61,380 nt of DNA from Mesotaenium endlicherianum (Eukaryota > Streptophyta > Zygnematophyceae > Zygnematales > Mesotaeniaceae), in assembly GCA_009602735.1 (NCBI GenBank), contig WELA01008917.1:258470-319849 (forward strand). The letters are read 5' to 3'. Below the pieces are notes generated by a model. That model was given only the letters and a program-made list of their open reading frames with translations. It searched no databases and was not told where the DNA came from. The number at the start of each line of letters is the position of its first letter. Within the stretch, counting starts at the first letter, position 1. This document shows, piece by piece, positions 11,681-24,075 of this stretch. The position numbers were made by a program, and so were the translations under genes.

Positions 11681-13588
11681 CGAGCACGCGCGACCGTCAC
11701 AAAGCCTGCATGTAGGCTAAGTGACACAATATAATTTAAGGAAAGCAGTGGCACCAATGAGGAAGAGCATGCATGTATGCGAGTTTGACGAAGTTAACGG
11801 CAATCTCGAAAGGGGCTAGCTTGCATGGTGCCTGTGATAGGCATCAGCCACGCACACTCTACCCTCATTTTGACTCACATTTTTTTGCCAGGTCCAAGAA
11901 GACGAAGGTAAGAAGGAGAGAGAGAAGACAGAAGAAGAAAAAAGGCGCAAAGAAGAATAGAAGGAACTCCTAAGAACGCAAGACGACAAGTTTTCGTCTA
12001 CGTTGAAGATTCCTGCTTATGTCTCACGCTTTGTAGCTAAGAAAAGTTAGGATTCATGAGTTCCCAAAAAGGGATTTTCGCTTGAAAGATTTTAAAAACT
12101 TGCAGATAGGATGTGCTAGGAAATCATAGCACAGTTGAACCAACCATCACAAGCATGTGAGCACATAAAATGGTGAGTGCTGTGTTAGTGTCCAAGTTAT
12201 CAGAAGTCTCAATTGCTGGATTGATGGAAGCAAGAGCAGAGTTAGCAAGACTAGAACTCTCAGTGGAAAACTGAGTGAGCTCAACCAGCAGTGAAGAATT
12301 GTTAGGTGCGACTTTGAGGGGAAGACTCAAGCCAATCCAAAATACATGCTATGATTTTTGATTTTTGTAAGCTGTGAGTCTGTGACCATGAAAATTAAGC
12401 GTAAACCCTGGTGGGCAATTTTCTTTGAATCTAAGTGCTAACCCTCTCACTGACTGATGCTAGTATAGGATGACCAAAAATTGGTCAGCCACAGGCAACC
12501 TGCCACCGACACACGTGCAAAGGTCGAACGACAAGGTAGATCCCACACGTGCAGGAATACATCGACCAGTCGACCAAGCAGTGCATACACGCGTGAAGAG
12601 CCACCGACATATCGACCACACGTCCGCAAAATCATCACACGTGCCCTAACCTTGATACGGCTAGGCACGACATGATGTAAACTGTTTATGAACCGGGTAT
12701 GAGTAGGGCAATCAATTTATACATAATTTATGCCGTACGATTATACGGCGTATCACAATTTGTACTGTGCAGCTAAAAGATATTGTACGGGTAAATTTCA
12801 AAATTAGAGTTACATCAATTGTGAGTATCTATTTACATATAACATTAATGTTCTACAAGCTGAGAAATAATGTAGATTATGCATTTTCTCAATAAGATTA
12901 CTAAGCATGTTCACAGAAACATGTAATTTATTGAAAGGAGTTCTCAAAATAATGACTAGGAACGTAACCTAATGGAAATGGTGAACGTTGCAACGCGGAG
13001 CATATTGCCATGTTTGTACATGCATAGTGGCCTCCATGGGATGGTTGTGTGTCCGCTCAATCAATCTTGTACATTTTGTCCGCGCCCTCACATATATAAG
13101 CATTTAAGCGCCCTCATACGCACTCACATAAAAAAGCTCTCACACGCTCCTCGTAAATGCATATATGTGCAACGAAATGACCATGCACACATCCCTCAAC
13201 AGTAGGCTGAGATTCACCACATATGTACACTCATATGCAAACTCGTTATGCTTGCATGCAAATACGCGAGTGAGTACGCATGCATGAATGCACATCGTCA
13301 TGTGTGCATAAACACCATTTCATACGCACATAAGATGTATGGGAATACATCTTCACTCCCCCACATAAGCACGTCCAAGATTTTGTGTGGGCCCATTGTC
13401 CACGCACGCTTATCAGCACGCTTGCCGAATCAATCAAGTGCATCAACTTATATAGCGCTCCCGTGGGAGCTGGTGGGTCACCTCGGCGACGATGCCAGCA
13501 AGTTAACACGCTTGCATGCAAACGCATGTCAACGGCGTCATGATTACTTCTTTGGAATTTTCGTGTCACGTGTCATGTTGGGAGCGAT
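11681..13588. other. AT-rich stretch without recognised genes
   Basis: Only short frames occur, none with a recognisable domain. It lies inside the inverted-repeat element. The GC rises slightly around 12480-12680, but no gene can be supported. Confidence 0.4.
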
Positions 13589-13964
13589 TTGCCTCTGACA
13601 ATGTTTGTCCCCGTTCGGGCGCAGCGCGAACGAAACCTGCCGCGGCCTGGATCAGCCTGGATCAGCCTGGATCCTGTTTTGGATTGTCCCGTACATGTGG
13701 GCGATGGATCGTATGGCAATTTGGGCTCAAACATGTCAATGGCTCGCGCTCTCGTACATTTTTTGTACATGCATATTGTATGAATTCCCGTGACATGCGA
13801 TCAGGTACGGTCTTGTGGTGTGCTGCAGTGAGAAACTGGTCGCTGGGGTGTGGGCACTGGCCGACTGTGGCCTAGAGGCAGGCACACAAAAGTGCCCTTT
13901 TTGGGGGGTGGCATCGCTTCAAATTCTGCCTACACTCTTCACGTAAACTATCCACCTGACCTGC
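13589..13964 (-). repeat. Right long inverted repeat (376 bp)
   Basis: It is the reverse-complement partner of 8514-8879 and carries one extra 10-bp tandem unit near 13650-13675. Homology stops sharply at both edges. Confidence 0.8.
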
Positions 13965-13969
13965 AAACT

Positions 13970-16651
13970 GACCCAAACCGTCCCCCACGAGCTTCAAATA
14001 CACATTAGAAATACAACAGGAAAAATGGCAAAAAAAAGCGTGTGGCACCGAAATGGCCCATTCAAAATGTGTTCGCCATTTTTCAAAAGTTGTGGACCGC
14101 TTGGCAATCATTCGAAATCACTTAGCACCTGCATATGGACCAAAGATGATCGACGAAAACGTATTGGCAACATATTGACGCAGACCGGTTGCCAAGCAAT
14201 GCCAAGCGAGAAAAGTAATGGAGCATATTTTCTAATCAATTCCAAATACCTCGTACCTAGGTGGACCGCAAAATTATTGCCAAGATTTTCCCTCTGAAAT
14301 TGCCAAACCCTTCGGGAGTGCTCGAATCTACTTCGAGTGTGTCATATATTGAATATTGTCTTTTGTTCCCTTAATGCATCGCAATTCAATGTTTGTGAGT
14401 GGGCCGACAAAGTCCCCCTCACGGACGCCCTCTATCGATGACGACAAACCGAAACATACACGCCATCGACGTCGGATATCGCCGTCAGAACAAAATCAAC
14501 AAATCCAACAGAATGAACTATCACGAAAACAAGGCGGGGCCAAGCAAGAGGAGGCCCCGCGCCCATGTCCGTCACCGAAAAGACGAGGGAGGGTCGACAC
14601 AACTCACCTCGGCCCTGTCCGCCCCCCCGCTCCCCTCCCGCAAGCGGCCATGGCCCGTAAGTCGCCGTCCGGCGCCCTTGCATAAACACACAAGAAAAGC
14701 AAATGACCATGACAACCTCACAACGAGCATTTATCACACGCCGGCCCGGCGCGATCGAAGTCTGCATCGACGTCAAGGAAGGGTCTCGAACAATCCTGAG
14801 CAAATCGAACACGCCGAAACGACAAGGAAGCCCGACGCGCACGTGCCAGGGCCCTTACTGATTTCCCCCTCACAAAGATTACGTGAGGGGCGCCTTACTG
14901 ATGCCCACAAACCACACCACATATTGAAGCAGGTTAACGCAAGCTATCCGAAGGACATGTGTAGTCTGGCGCGACACGTTCATGTGTAATGATATGGATA
15001 ATCGCATACTTGTCGCTTTCCTGCCACCCACTCCAAAATCTCTTGTCACGTGCTACAATCCATCAAAGGTTCCAAGTACGAGGCCTATCGACGCTTAATT
15101 TTTGTAGTTTGGCTTTTGGGAGCTCCTTTCACTTTCAGTACGTAAGTCCATGGCGTCCCACAAGCAGGTCCTTTTTGTCTGTTCGTATTAGTATTGGTAC
15201 CAGTAGTGTTATACACAAACTATATTGACAAAATTGTACGAAAGGAGGAAAACAGGGAAGGAAGGAACAGGGAGGAAAGGAGGGAGGGAACATATGTACG
15301 ATGGAAGGAGATTGAAATTAGGAAGATCCTCATCTTGCTTAGAAGGAGGTATGCTTGCTCTGTCTTTGTATGCAACAACGTGAAGACTGACGGAGATGTG
15401 CATAATTCTTGTCACCCTTTGCTGTATGCTATAGCGAGCAACATGACCATGGGTGGGAGTGGTTGACAGTAGGTGGCCGTAGGCTGGTATGAAAGCGTAA
15501 AATTGTCACATCCAGTGCTCATCATGTCCGTTGTTCCTATGTCTTTGTCATTTAACTCATGTCCAAAGGCGTTTTATGCATTCTTTGCATAAATTCTCAG
15601 TGTTACAATTGAATGCGGCAAAAGGTGGTGTGGGGAAGGAAGGGGGTGTGATGCGACTTTTATGCAAGCCAAGCAGTTGCTTTAGACGTCATGTTTGTAT
15701 ACAACTTTCCCCTATTTAAGCCTGCCCGACTCTATTTATATCTTTTTCTCTCTCCTTGCCAATATAAAAGCCGTAACAACAAGTTTCAAGATTCCTTCTG
15801 TTCGTGTTCCTCACCCAACTGGTAGGCCTAAGGAGCAGGAGCTTTATAGCCGTGGGAAAATTCTTGGACATGGGCTGCTTAATAAACCGGCTGAGTGCCC
15901 AGTTTCTTTATTGAAGTAGGGCTTAAGAGAAGGGCTCATGGGTGCTGATTTGTAGGGAGGAGCAGGGAGTGGTGGGAACATTAAGGGTGAGGAAGGGTAG
16001 TGGGAGGCCTGGTGATGACCTAACGTTGTGGGCTTGCAGCTGACTGTATCGTGTCAGGCTACAAGCTTCAGTTCAGGCCTGACAAGGTGCCTCTTTGATG
16101 AATGTCCTTGCGTATATTGACTTGGCATGTGTGGTGGGTGAGCAGGTGGTTGGACTCATCAGAAGCAAACTTGCAAGCTGCTTGGATCGCTTGAATTGGG
16201 TTCAATTAGGCTTGTTGTAGGAGGATTTGTGTATATAGTACTTAGTATTGCGTAGATTGGCTAAAACAATTGTGTTTGAAATTTAGAAACTTAGTACTTA
16301 GTAGTTAGTATAACATGTATTTCATGTGAGGCCATTAAGATTTTTAGATGATATGGAGACACCAAATAATTTTTATGTGGCATTTGCCCATAATAAAGGG
16401 AATCTGTATTTCTGCCACAATTTGTCCATGAATGAGCTTGAAATGGCAATTGCGCCAAATAAGGAAGTGGAACACCCTGCCGATTATACGCCAGTATAAA
16501 TTGTATTTTGTCACATGGCATATTTGGCCAAAAATGGGCGCCCTTGCCATTGCCATTTAGGATGCCATTTTTGGTTGTTGTATTTCTATAGTGCAACAGT
16601 CCTCACACCAAAGACCCTCTATACGTCAAAATGCATGAACAAAGAGGAGCG
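13970..16651. other. Gene-poor stretch, one unrecognised ORF
   Basis: The longest frame is 14399-14989 (+, 196 codons), very rich in Arg, His, Pro and Lys and without any recognised motif, so it is probably fortuitous. A TATA-like tatttatatc near 15730 and a purine-rich run at 15240-15300 were seen but cannot be tied to a gene. Confidence 0.4.
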
Positions 16652-17158
16652 TGTCAGAAATTCAAGTTGCGAGGAGTAAACACTTCACAATTTTGGCGTC
16701 GATAAGTATTGGTAGTCTAGGTCACGACTTCACCAACAAACTTTACTGAAGACTTAGATTTGACACATGTGCTCACACGTGTAAAAACGTGCTGTCACAT
16801 GTGTCAAAGCAGCTAGTCAGAACGTTAGCCTCTGTTCAGACTATGCGTAACTTGTATCTTTGAGTTAACCATAACTTTTAGCACTCTGTGAGTGAAAAAG
16901 TAAAATCTAAAAAAAATAAGAAGTTCTACATTAATGTTGTGTAGATTTCTAGATCATTGCATCCATTAATTAGAAAGATCGGATATACCTAGAGATTATA
17001 CAAGTACTAAACTGCTAAGTAATTAGGTAGTTGCACACCTCATTGTTCAGCACTTAAGCAAGTTCTATTCTTCATCAAGATACAGCTACTGTTCATTATT
17101 CTAAATCAGTCTTGAAGTTATCCTCTGCCAATAAGAAGACTGAACTATTCTTCTAGCA
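16652..17158 (+). mobile_element. Candidate 5' LTR of a Ty1/copia element
   Basis: The segment begins TGTCAGAAAT, ends TTCTAGCA, and is followed at once by TGGTACCGAGGC at 17159-17170, which resembles the primer-binding site for initiator tRNA-Met. A copia-like gag start follows at 17221. No second LTR was found, so the boundaries rest on the TG..CA ends and the primer-site position. Confidence 0.5.
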
Positions 17159-17220
17159 TGGTACCGAGGCGATGTACTATCTAAAGCACCTGACTTTTAG
17201 CGCATCCTACCTTATACACT

Positions 17221-17433
17221 ATGGCTGAGGCTGATAAAGCGGATGTTTCACTCATAAAAAGACAAGAAATAGAGAAATTTGTTGGAACAGATTTTGATAC
17301 ATGGAGATGGCACATCCAAATAGAACTTGAACCTGTCAAACTCTGGAGACATCTTCAAGAAGAAATCCGCTCCATAGATTCATCAACTTGTTTCCTCATG
17401 TTGTTCACCTGGAATTTATATGAACGTTGCTGA
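17221..17433 (+). pseudogene. Ty1/copia gag N-terminal remnant
   Basis: Seventy codons start MAEADKADVS and contain the K-F-x-G-T-(N/D)-F-x-x-W-(R/K)-W pattern followed by LWRHL, typical of the N terminus of copia-type gag (the retrotransposon gag/UBN2 families). The frame ends at 17431-17433 after a few unrelated residues. Nothing of copia protease, integrase or reverse transcriptase follows, because the A-family LTR begins about 170 bp downstream. Confidence 0.6.
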
Positions 17434-17604
17434 GCAACATTTTAAGGAGCCAAAATAACCAACCAAGGTAGTCCAGGGTTTGTGAGGATTTTTTATATGC
17501 TTGATGATCGGAGATGATTCAGAGTTAAGCCTATGGATAAAAGTTTAAAGGGCTAAAGCAAATCATTCCTCCTTCATGTGTTTGCTATAGTTGTTGGCAG
17601 CTAG

Positions 17605-18275
17605 AAATTATTTAAATATAATAGTTAAATAAATTCAGCCTGCTGAAATTTAGTTAATATTGAGTCTACTGGATTCTATAAAAAAATCAGTTCAATGACT
17701 CAGCCGGCTGAAGTCAACTTAGGTCAGCTTGCTGACACATTCTTTGACAGACAACTGACTTCCGTACTCGGTAGCAGCGAACTGCCTTGATATGCATTTA
17801 AGTGTGGTGTGCTAGATGAATGGCCAGATGACATCCGTAGGATGGATGGCGATTCGGGATGAGGGGAGATGGTGGTAGATTTGGTTAACCGAGGTCCTAC
17901 CAACGTGGTTAACTCCCCGCTAGGGGGTGCCATCGCACTAGCCGTTGAACAGTAAACTCATTCCATGTACATATGCTAGGTATTGCTCTCGAGTTTCGCA
18001 TTTGGAAACGAGGCCAACTCTCTTGTACTGAGAGAGATCTGAATCCAAGGCGAGAAGCCATTGATACGCACTGTCTCCTAGCCTTTCTTATGTATGAGTT
18101 TACCGATTGCAGTATTGATGCTAGTTCACTACCATTTGACTTACGAGTATTGTCCACTGCTAGTATGTTGTCTTTTGCTGTTTAATCAACAACAAAAAAT
18201 ACCATAAAGATTACTTGCTGATATAAAGATCTTCATTAATTGTTAATTGCCTTTTTAGTAAGTCAATTCATTTCA
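17605..18275 (+). mobile_element. Element A 5' LTR (5'-truncated)
   Basis: It aligns with the 706-bp LTR at 39246-39951 and the 720-bp solo LTR at 48174-48893 but lacks about 40 bp at its left end. The right end is ...TTCATTTCA, followed directly by the primer-binding site. Confidence 0.75.
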
Positions 18276-18276
18276 G

Positions 18277-18288
18277 TGGTATTGGAGC
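18277..18288 (+). promoter_or_regulatory. Element A primer-binding site
   Basis: TGGTATTGGAGC lies one base after the LTR end and closely resembles the standard TGGTATCAGAGC site complementary to initiator tRNA-Met, used to start minus-strand DNA synthesis. Confidence 0.75.
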
Positions 18289-18348
18289 AGTTATCATAGT
18301 CTTCTTTGTATAATAAAGACAAGGTCTCAAACCAGCAACTCCCAAGAC

Positions 18349-19788
18349 ATGGAGAACCAGGATAACGAGAATGTTGAAAATCAGGCTGAAAGCCATGTAG
18401 CGGGAACCCGTATCTATTTTAAAGCAGTGGCAAATACTGCAGCTAGAGAGGCTGCAGATGAGGCAGCTGCTATTGCCGCAGTTGCAGCACAGCAGGCTGA
18501 GGAGGAGAGGGCCAGATTAGAAGTTGAACAATTAGCAAAGGCTGCTGAAGAGACAGAAAGGAGGGAAGGACAGCCAGCGGACGAGCGCGCTGTCGAAGAA
18601 CGTATGGCATCAAGGGCCAATGTTATGAACCCACCTCCTGCTGTACAACTCAATGTGCCCCTAGGTCAAATGCGTGACCGGCTGAATGCGGCAGAAATTG
18701 CTGCTGCAGGAGCGAGAGGGACTGTTGAGGACACTACTCAGCGATTTGATACCGCTGCTACTGCTGCATTTGCTAGACTCCCACCTCAGAATGTGAATCT
18801 GGGAGCATTGTTCGTGCAAACGCAATCGCAAATGGCGAGCATGTATCAGTCCCAACAGGAGGACAAGAGAATCATAATGTCTCTGCTGCGGGACAGAGAC
18901 CAACTGGGTTCTCAAACCACTGGTGGTGGTGGCAGAGGGCCTAGTAAGCCCAAGCCAAAACCTCCCCAGGATTATGATCCTGAGGGGAACAAAAAGTATT
19001 ACCTGATCAAGTTTCTCGCTGATGTTGAGCAGTGGTTGGAGAACTACCCAGAATTGCAAGATTACGAGAAGGTCAGGCACACTGGTGCTCTACTGAAAGG
19101 TAATGCAGCAGACTGGTGGCTGTATTGGAAAGGAGTGCGTAAGGCTCAACAACTCGGTGACCCTACTTGGGTAGAGTTTGTCGAGAGACTGCATGAGAAG
19201 TTTGATGTAATCAATCAGCAGGAGAAAGCTATCTATGCAATGATCTCCTTGACGCTGAAGCAGACCACTTCAATTGCTGAGTTTGCTCAAAAGTTCCAGG
19301 AGAACATGATGAAGCAGCCAGACTTGCCAGAGCGGTATAGGATAGTATACTTCAGGTATGGCTTAAAAGCCGAAGTCTCTGGTCATTTTGCTAAAAAGAA
19401 GTATGAGAAACTGGCTGACTTGATCCAGGATGCTGATGCCTGGGATTAGCAGCAGTTCAATCACAAGCGCCAGAGTAATGCTTTGGTGTCTAAAGTTGTC
19501 AAAAAGCCCCACCGTTCCTACAATGCAATTGAAGAAGACCAGGCTGAGGATGATCAGGGTGATGAAAATGGGTAAGAGTACAATGCTATGCAGTCTAGAG
19601 GGAGAGGTGGTTTCTCCCGAGGCGGCTATGGAAGAGGTGGTGGTAGGACTAAGCCAAGACCAGCCTCAGCAAAATCTGTTTGCTACTATTGCCAGCAGAT
19701 GGGTCACTTCAGAGAGCAATGTCCAGTCAAACACCTCCCGAAGGTCGAGAGAAAAGACCAGCCTTTAAAAGACAGCAACAGTCAGTAA
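18349..19788 (+). pseudogene. Element A gag (two in-frame stops)
   Basis: It starts MENQDNENVE. A long Ala/Glu-rich coiled segment is followed by the retrotransposon gag domain (about residues 215-345: WLENYPEL, LLKGNAADWWLYW, FAQKFQENM). After residue 366 the frame meets TAG (19447-19449) and then one more stop near 19573, but it resumes in the same frame into an RG-rich stretch and a CCHC zinc knuckle (C-YYC-QQMGH-FREQ-C). The unbroken frame indicates a gag killed by point mutations. Gag would form the particle shell and bind the RNA through the knuckle. Confidence 0.8.
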
Positions 19789-20002
19789 TCCAATCTACTG
19801 ACTGTGAGGATGCTAGAGATAGTGAGTCGTCACTAGTTGCCCTCGTAGCAGGTAATATGGGTCCTGCTGAACTGGATTCATTATGCATGCCTGACAAACA
19901 GATAAAGGAGACCATCAGCAATATAGATCTCTAGAGAGTGCACACTCTGGATGACCTTGTTCCACCTGATGTCCAACATTTCTTTTCTAAGTCAGGAGAA
20001 CA

Positions 20003-20247
20003 ATGCGAAAGTCAGGACAAGACAGTCCCCTTATCCGACAGCATTGCATGATTGCAGGTAGGAAGGTGAAGGCATTTGTTGACGGAGGGGCGTCACATAT
20101 TTTCATCCATAAGGACTTAGTTAAGCGGCTAAGGCTGCCTACTGTCATCCAAGAGAATAGAAAAATATTCCTTGGAGATGTCTCAAGTATCCCGGGAGGA
20201 ACCATAACCAAGCCTATTGAGGTCCATTTAGGTTCTGGCATAGCAGT
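20003..20247 (+). pseudogene. Element A protease, first half
   Basis: The segment reads VKAFVDGGASHIFIHKDLV, aligning with the retropepsin D-(S/T)-G-A active-site loop; the middle residue is Gly instead of Ser or Thr, which should impair catalysis. The frame is cut at 20247 by element B and resumes at 32984 after the duplicated GCAGT. Confidence 0.75.
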
Positions 20248-20992
20248 TGTAAGGTCATAGGTTTATAAAGTGCATTTTTGAGTTTCATGAAAGTATGTTT
20301 TGTTTGTATAGTAGTGTAGAATGCATTTTTGCAATCATTTTGATATAAAGTTCATCGAATTTGGTCAAGTATTGAGAGAGTTATGGATTTCCGAAGTTTA
20401 ATTAGTTTTGAGGTCGGTTGACGACTGTCCTTAATTCGCGGTGAGCGTGACCGTTAGATTGACCGACAGCGTCGAGCGATCTGGCCCGTTAGAATGAACT
20501 CGAACCTTCCTGTAAGTTCGACTGACGCGGAGTGCCGACTAGGTTGATTTACCTGGAAGTTTCGGTTTAGCCTAGCGCGTCTAAGATAGAACATTCTAGT
20601 AATGTCGATGCATGTATGTGGACGTCGATTCGGACCGACACGTCAGATTAGACTGATCTGGCTTACTAACGAATATTCTGGAAGGGACGATTTGACGAAC
20701 ACTTAGGAAAATCCGTTGCTTCCTCCTAGGGAGGAGCACTTAGGCAGAAAATTATAAATAGGCATAACTTCTTTGTTTCTTATCAATTTTCACTTCTGTA
20801 TATTTCTACGGGTTTGTAATGACAAGGTCTTTTGTCTTAGAACATTTGTGAGCAGTTTCTTGTTACTCAAAATGTTCAGTATTTTTCCTAAGCTTTCTTA
20901 GTGATATGCCGCTGCACTCTTTAGTATGATTGCAACTAGTTCCTTCCCTCGTGAGTTACTACGCTTCCACTAGGGCACTCTGCCCCTTTCAT
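20248..20992 (+). repeat. Element B 5' LTR
   Basis: Its ends are TG..CA. A TATA-like tataaata at 20753-20760 probably marks the element promoter. The primer-binding site TGGTATTGGAGC follows at 20995-21006. Confidence 0.92.
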
Positions 20993-21028
20993 CTGGTATT
21001 GGAGCTGGGTTGGTTTGCATATTATATT

Positions 21029-22060
21029 ATGGAGTCGCAACTGGCAGCTGGAGGAGGCAAACATGTCGAGCATGTTGAGTGCGCGGGGCAGCAGGTAGCA
21101 CCAACAATGACCAGAGAGCAACAAGAGATGCAGGCGATGTTGAGGCAGATGGCAAACGCAATTGGAGAAGAAGTCTACGCCCAATTTCAACAAAATATGC
21201 GCGCGGAGGTGGAGAAAATGGTGCGAGTTGTTGTTGGGAATGCCGCTTCGACAAGTTCGGCACCTGCACCTGTTGTACCTCCAATCCATGCTAATCCAGT
21301 GGTGCAACCAGTTATTCCACCCGCATCGGAAGTGCGTGCGCCTAAGCCTAAAGTTTATACTGGAGAGCGTGGATCGCCGCCTGTTCATCAATGGAATTTT
21401 GGAGTGAAGAAGTTTATGGAGTATTCTGCGCTCACGCCCAACAGGCAAGTCGCCTTTGTGATTACTTTGCTGAAGAAGAGTGCTGAAGCTTGGTGTGAGC
21501 GATAGGAGCAGCTGTCTGGAGTTCTTGTAACTGTTGATCAGCTATTTGAAGGCTTGAAGAGGCAATTTCAACCTATTGCACCCGAGGCTATCGCTCGAGA
21601 TCTATTGGTGCGCCTTTGTCAACGAGCAAGCGTTCAAGAGTATGTGTCGCGCTTCAACAATCTGGTGCTTCAATGTCCATCTATGCATGAGTCAGAGATG
21701 ATGGACAAGTTCAAGAGGGGACTCAAGCCAACTGTGGCCAAGGAAGTGGCGCTCAAGGACCCTACCAGTCTTGGAGAAATGATGGCATTGGCAACAAGGG
21801 TCGACGTTGTGGAGTATAGTCAGAGGCAGTGGGGCAGCCACAACTTTGGAAGATATCGACAGGTTGGTTCTCAAGCGCCAAGCATGAGCAGACAAGGTCC
21901 AGTACCTATGGAATTGGGACTTGTGTCCTACCAGCGCAGGCAGCAGAATTTCAAGTCGAGAGGACCCTGCTATAATTGCGGCAAGCTTGGACATCTGGCT
22001 CGAGACTGTCATGTGAAGGCTAAGCAACCTCAGCAGCAGGAAAAAGGAGGACGCCAGTAA
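21029..22060 (+). pseudogene. Element B gag (one in-frame stop)
   Basis: It starts MESQLAAGGG shortly after the primer site. The gag domain spans the TAG at 21503-21505 (after AEAWCER) and continues in frame through LFEGLKRQFQP, VQEYVSRFNNLVLQC and FKRGLKP, then a CCHC knuckle (CYNCGKLGHLARDC) and a Gln-rich tail ending at 22060. Apart from the single nonsense codon the frame is whole, about 343 codons. Confidence 0.85.
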
Positions 22061-22071
22061 GTCGTTCTGGG

Positions 22072-22329
22072 ATGTCTACTAGCGTGAAGACGAGAACTCA
22101 CGAGGAGGTTATCTCTAGGAGCCTGTCGAAAAGCAAAGGACAAGACGTTGACAAGCCTATTATCGTGGAAGGAGTGGTCAACGGCAACAAGGCAAAGTGT
22201 ATGGTCGACAGTGGCGCAAGTGCAAAATTTGTGCACAAGAAGCTGGTAAAAGAGTGGCAAATCCCTGTGCAAAAGCATTATGAGCCTAAGGAGGCAACTT
22301 TGGCAAATGAGCTGAGACTCAAGTGTGGT
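22072..22329 (+). pseudogene. Element B protease, first half
   Basis: The aspartic protease loop CMVDSGASAKFVHKKLV is present with the expected D-S-G. The frame is interrupted at 22329 by the 5' LTR of element C and picks up again at 28934 (AIHVKVAGH, then HEVILGRPWL) on the far side. Confidence 0.8.
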
Positions 22330-22832
22330 TGTAGTGATTTGAGTTATTATATATTAGTTTGCATATATTTTAATGTTTTCAAATATATTTGGAGTAGTAT
22401 TGTGTGGATTCAAGTGTGAATAGGTACTCTAGTGACTTGGTTTATGTCCTTTAAACCTTCTAAGGCATTTTTGAAGTTAGAGGAAAAACCTGGAAGAACT
22501 CCACGTGGCAAAAGTCAAATGTGCCATTTTTAGGTCAAAAGGACATGTGTACATTATTCTAGAAAGAGGTGGCAAGTTTTGGGATGTGTTGGGTGCCAAC
22601 ACATCAACATATACCTTCCTAGAAATTACTTATGTAGCAAGTATATAAACAAGAGCTAGAACATAGAAAGACATTCCAGAATCACTCTTGTACTTGCCAA
22701 AATCCAGAAATATATTAACTTTCAAGAAGCCATCTCTCTTTCAAGAAGCTACCACTTGTGTTCAAAGATCCTTGTCTTGAATAGATGAAGTATTCTATTT
22801 TACTAAGTACTTTATCTATCTGTTTCACTACA
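22330..22832 (+). repeat. Element C 5' LTR with TATA box
   Basis: The LTR is 503 bp with TG..CA ends. A clear tatataaa at 22642-22649 is the likely promoter core; the 3' LTR has it too, near 28742. The GTGGTATCGGAGC primer site starts right after the LTR. Confidence 0.92.
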
Positions 22833-22869
22833 GTGGTATCGGAGCTAGGCACTTTGGTAGCACAAGAAG

Positions 22870-24075
22870 ATGGCCGATCCTCAAGACCAACAGCAAGCTT
22901 TCGAAGGAAGCCCTTCCTCTCCAAGACACCCTCCTCCAGCGCCGATGGGAGAGCCCACTCAAGAAAATCTGCAACAACAAGAAGCCCCACAAGGAGGAGC
23001 ACTGTCAAATCTCGTGGCAGTCGCTATAGCAAAGTTGACCCCACCACAAGGAGTTCCCGCAAATGAGTGGGCAGCCTTCCTAATGACCGTCCACAACCAA
23101 GTGGGCTTGGCCACCTATGAAGCAACCGTGCAAGCGTCAAGAGAAGCTATGGCTGCCATGGTTGCCCCTATTGCGAGCAATGCTCAAAATCCAGCCCCGG
23201 CTCAAGCGCCTCCACAAGAGCCAACGAGAGCAAGGAAACTCATCAAGCCCGGCAAACCCGACACTTTCAACCCCGGGAAAGGTGCCAACCTGAATTTATG
23301 GCTCTACCAAGTGGAGACGTACCTCGCATTCCTTGAAGTACCCGAGGAGGACTACGTTCCCTTTGCCGTTACCTTACTTAGAGGAGCAGCAACATCATGG
23401 TGGCGTAACTATCAAGCGGCTATATATCAAGCTATGGCGCACCCCATGCTCGGCCAAGAGCCCCCACCATCATATGCAAGATGGGCAGATTTTCGTGAGG
23501 CCCTCAAGAAGCAATTCATGCCCATCAATGCGGAGAAGATTGCCCGAGGAAAGCTCCACCATCTCAAGCAAACGACGTCCGTTCAAGAGTATACATCCAG
23601 ATTTCACGCCCTCACTCTTGAGATCCCCAACATGTCTCTCGAGGAGAAGATTGACCGTTACATCTTTGGCCTCAAACCCAAGGTGGCAAAGGAAGTGGAG
23701 TTACGCGACTTGACGGACTTCTCAAAGATCATTGAAGTGGCCCAAAAGGTGGATACCTTGGATTTCAAGCACTCCGTGCCTTCATCTTCACGGGTACCGA
23801 CGACGCGGGTGTACGCAGCCCCTTCCACATCCGAATCTGGACCCACACCCATGGAAATCGGAGTTATTAAAAGGGACCCCGCGGCTGCCCGGAAGAGTGG
23901 AAGACCCTCCAATGACACTTATGATGCAAGAAACCAGCAAGGAGTGAAAGCAAGACTCTCCCCGGCTGAAAAAGAAGCTCTCATGACGGCTGGACTATGC
24001 TTTTATTGCAAGGAAAAGGGCCATCGTGCACTCTCATGCCCCAAAAAGTTGTCAAAATCCGGACAGCGCCGGTAG
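22870..24075 (+). CDS. Element C gag
   Basis: The 401-codon frame starts [10 protein letters not shown], 37 bases after the LTR, and has no internal stops. After a Pro/Gln-rich N terminus comes the retrotransposon gag domain (residues about 125-260: [49 protein letters not shown]), and near the C terminus one CCHC knuckle ([14 protein letters not shown]). Gag would assemble the particle and package RNA. The pol frame overlaps its end in the -1 phase. Confidence 0.92.
   Translation: MADPQDQQQAFEGSPSSPRHPPPAPMGEPTQENLQQQEAPQGGALSNLVAVAIAKLTPPQGVPANEWAAFLMTVHNQVGLATYEATVQASREAMAAMVAPIASNAQNPAPAQAPPQEPTRARKLIKPGKPDTFNPGKGANLNLWLYQVETYLAFLEVPEEDYVPFAVTLLRGAATSWWRNYQAAIYQAMAHPMLGQEPPPSYARWADFREALKKQFMPINAEKIARGKLHHLKQTTSVQEYTSRFHALTLEIPNMSLEEKIDRYIFGLKPKVAKEVELRDLTDFSKIIEVAQKVDTLDFKHSVPSSSRVPTTRVYAAPSTSESGPTPMEIGVIKRDPAAARKSGRPSNDTYDARNQQGVKARLSPAEKEALMTAGLCFYCKEKGHRALSCPKKLSKSGQRR

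Larger units (their letters stand above)
8514..13964. mobile_element. Putative 5.45-kb element with long terminal inverted repeats
   Basis: Inverted copies of one repeat lie at 8514-8879 and 13589-13964. The outer ends (GCAGG and CCTGC) are directly flanked by AAACT at 8509-8513 and at 13965-13969, a perfect 5-bp direct repeat expected of a target-site duplication. The inner part is AT-rich, has no recognisable transposase, and is packed with LTR fragments. A foldback-type DNA transposon is the simplest reading. Two independent insertions of one short repeat in opposite orientation are the alternative, but then each copy should have its own duplication, and none is visible at the inner ends. 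Confidence 0.55.

Noticed and set aside
14399-14989. 196-codon ORF as a gene
   Set aside because: Arg/His/Pro-rich composition, no motif, no splice or neighbour support; likely fortuitous.
24036-24050. Classic -1 frameshift heptamer at the gag/pol overlap of element C
   Set aside because: ccc aaa aag in the gag frame does not fit X XXY YYZ; no other heptamer was seen in the overlap.
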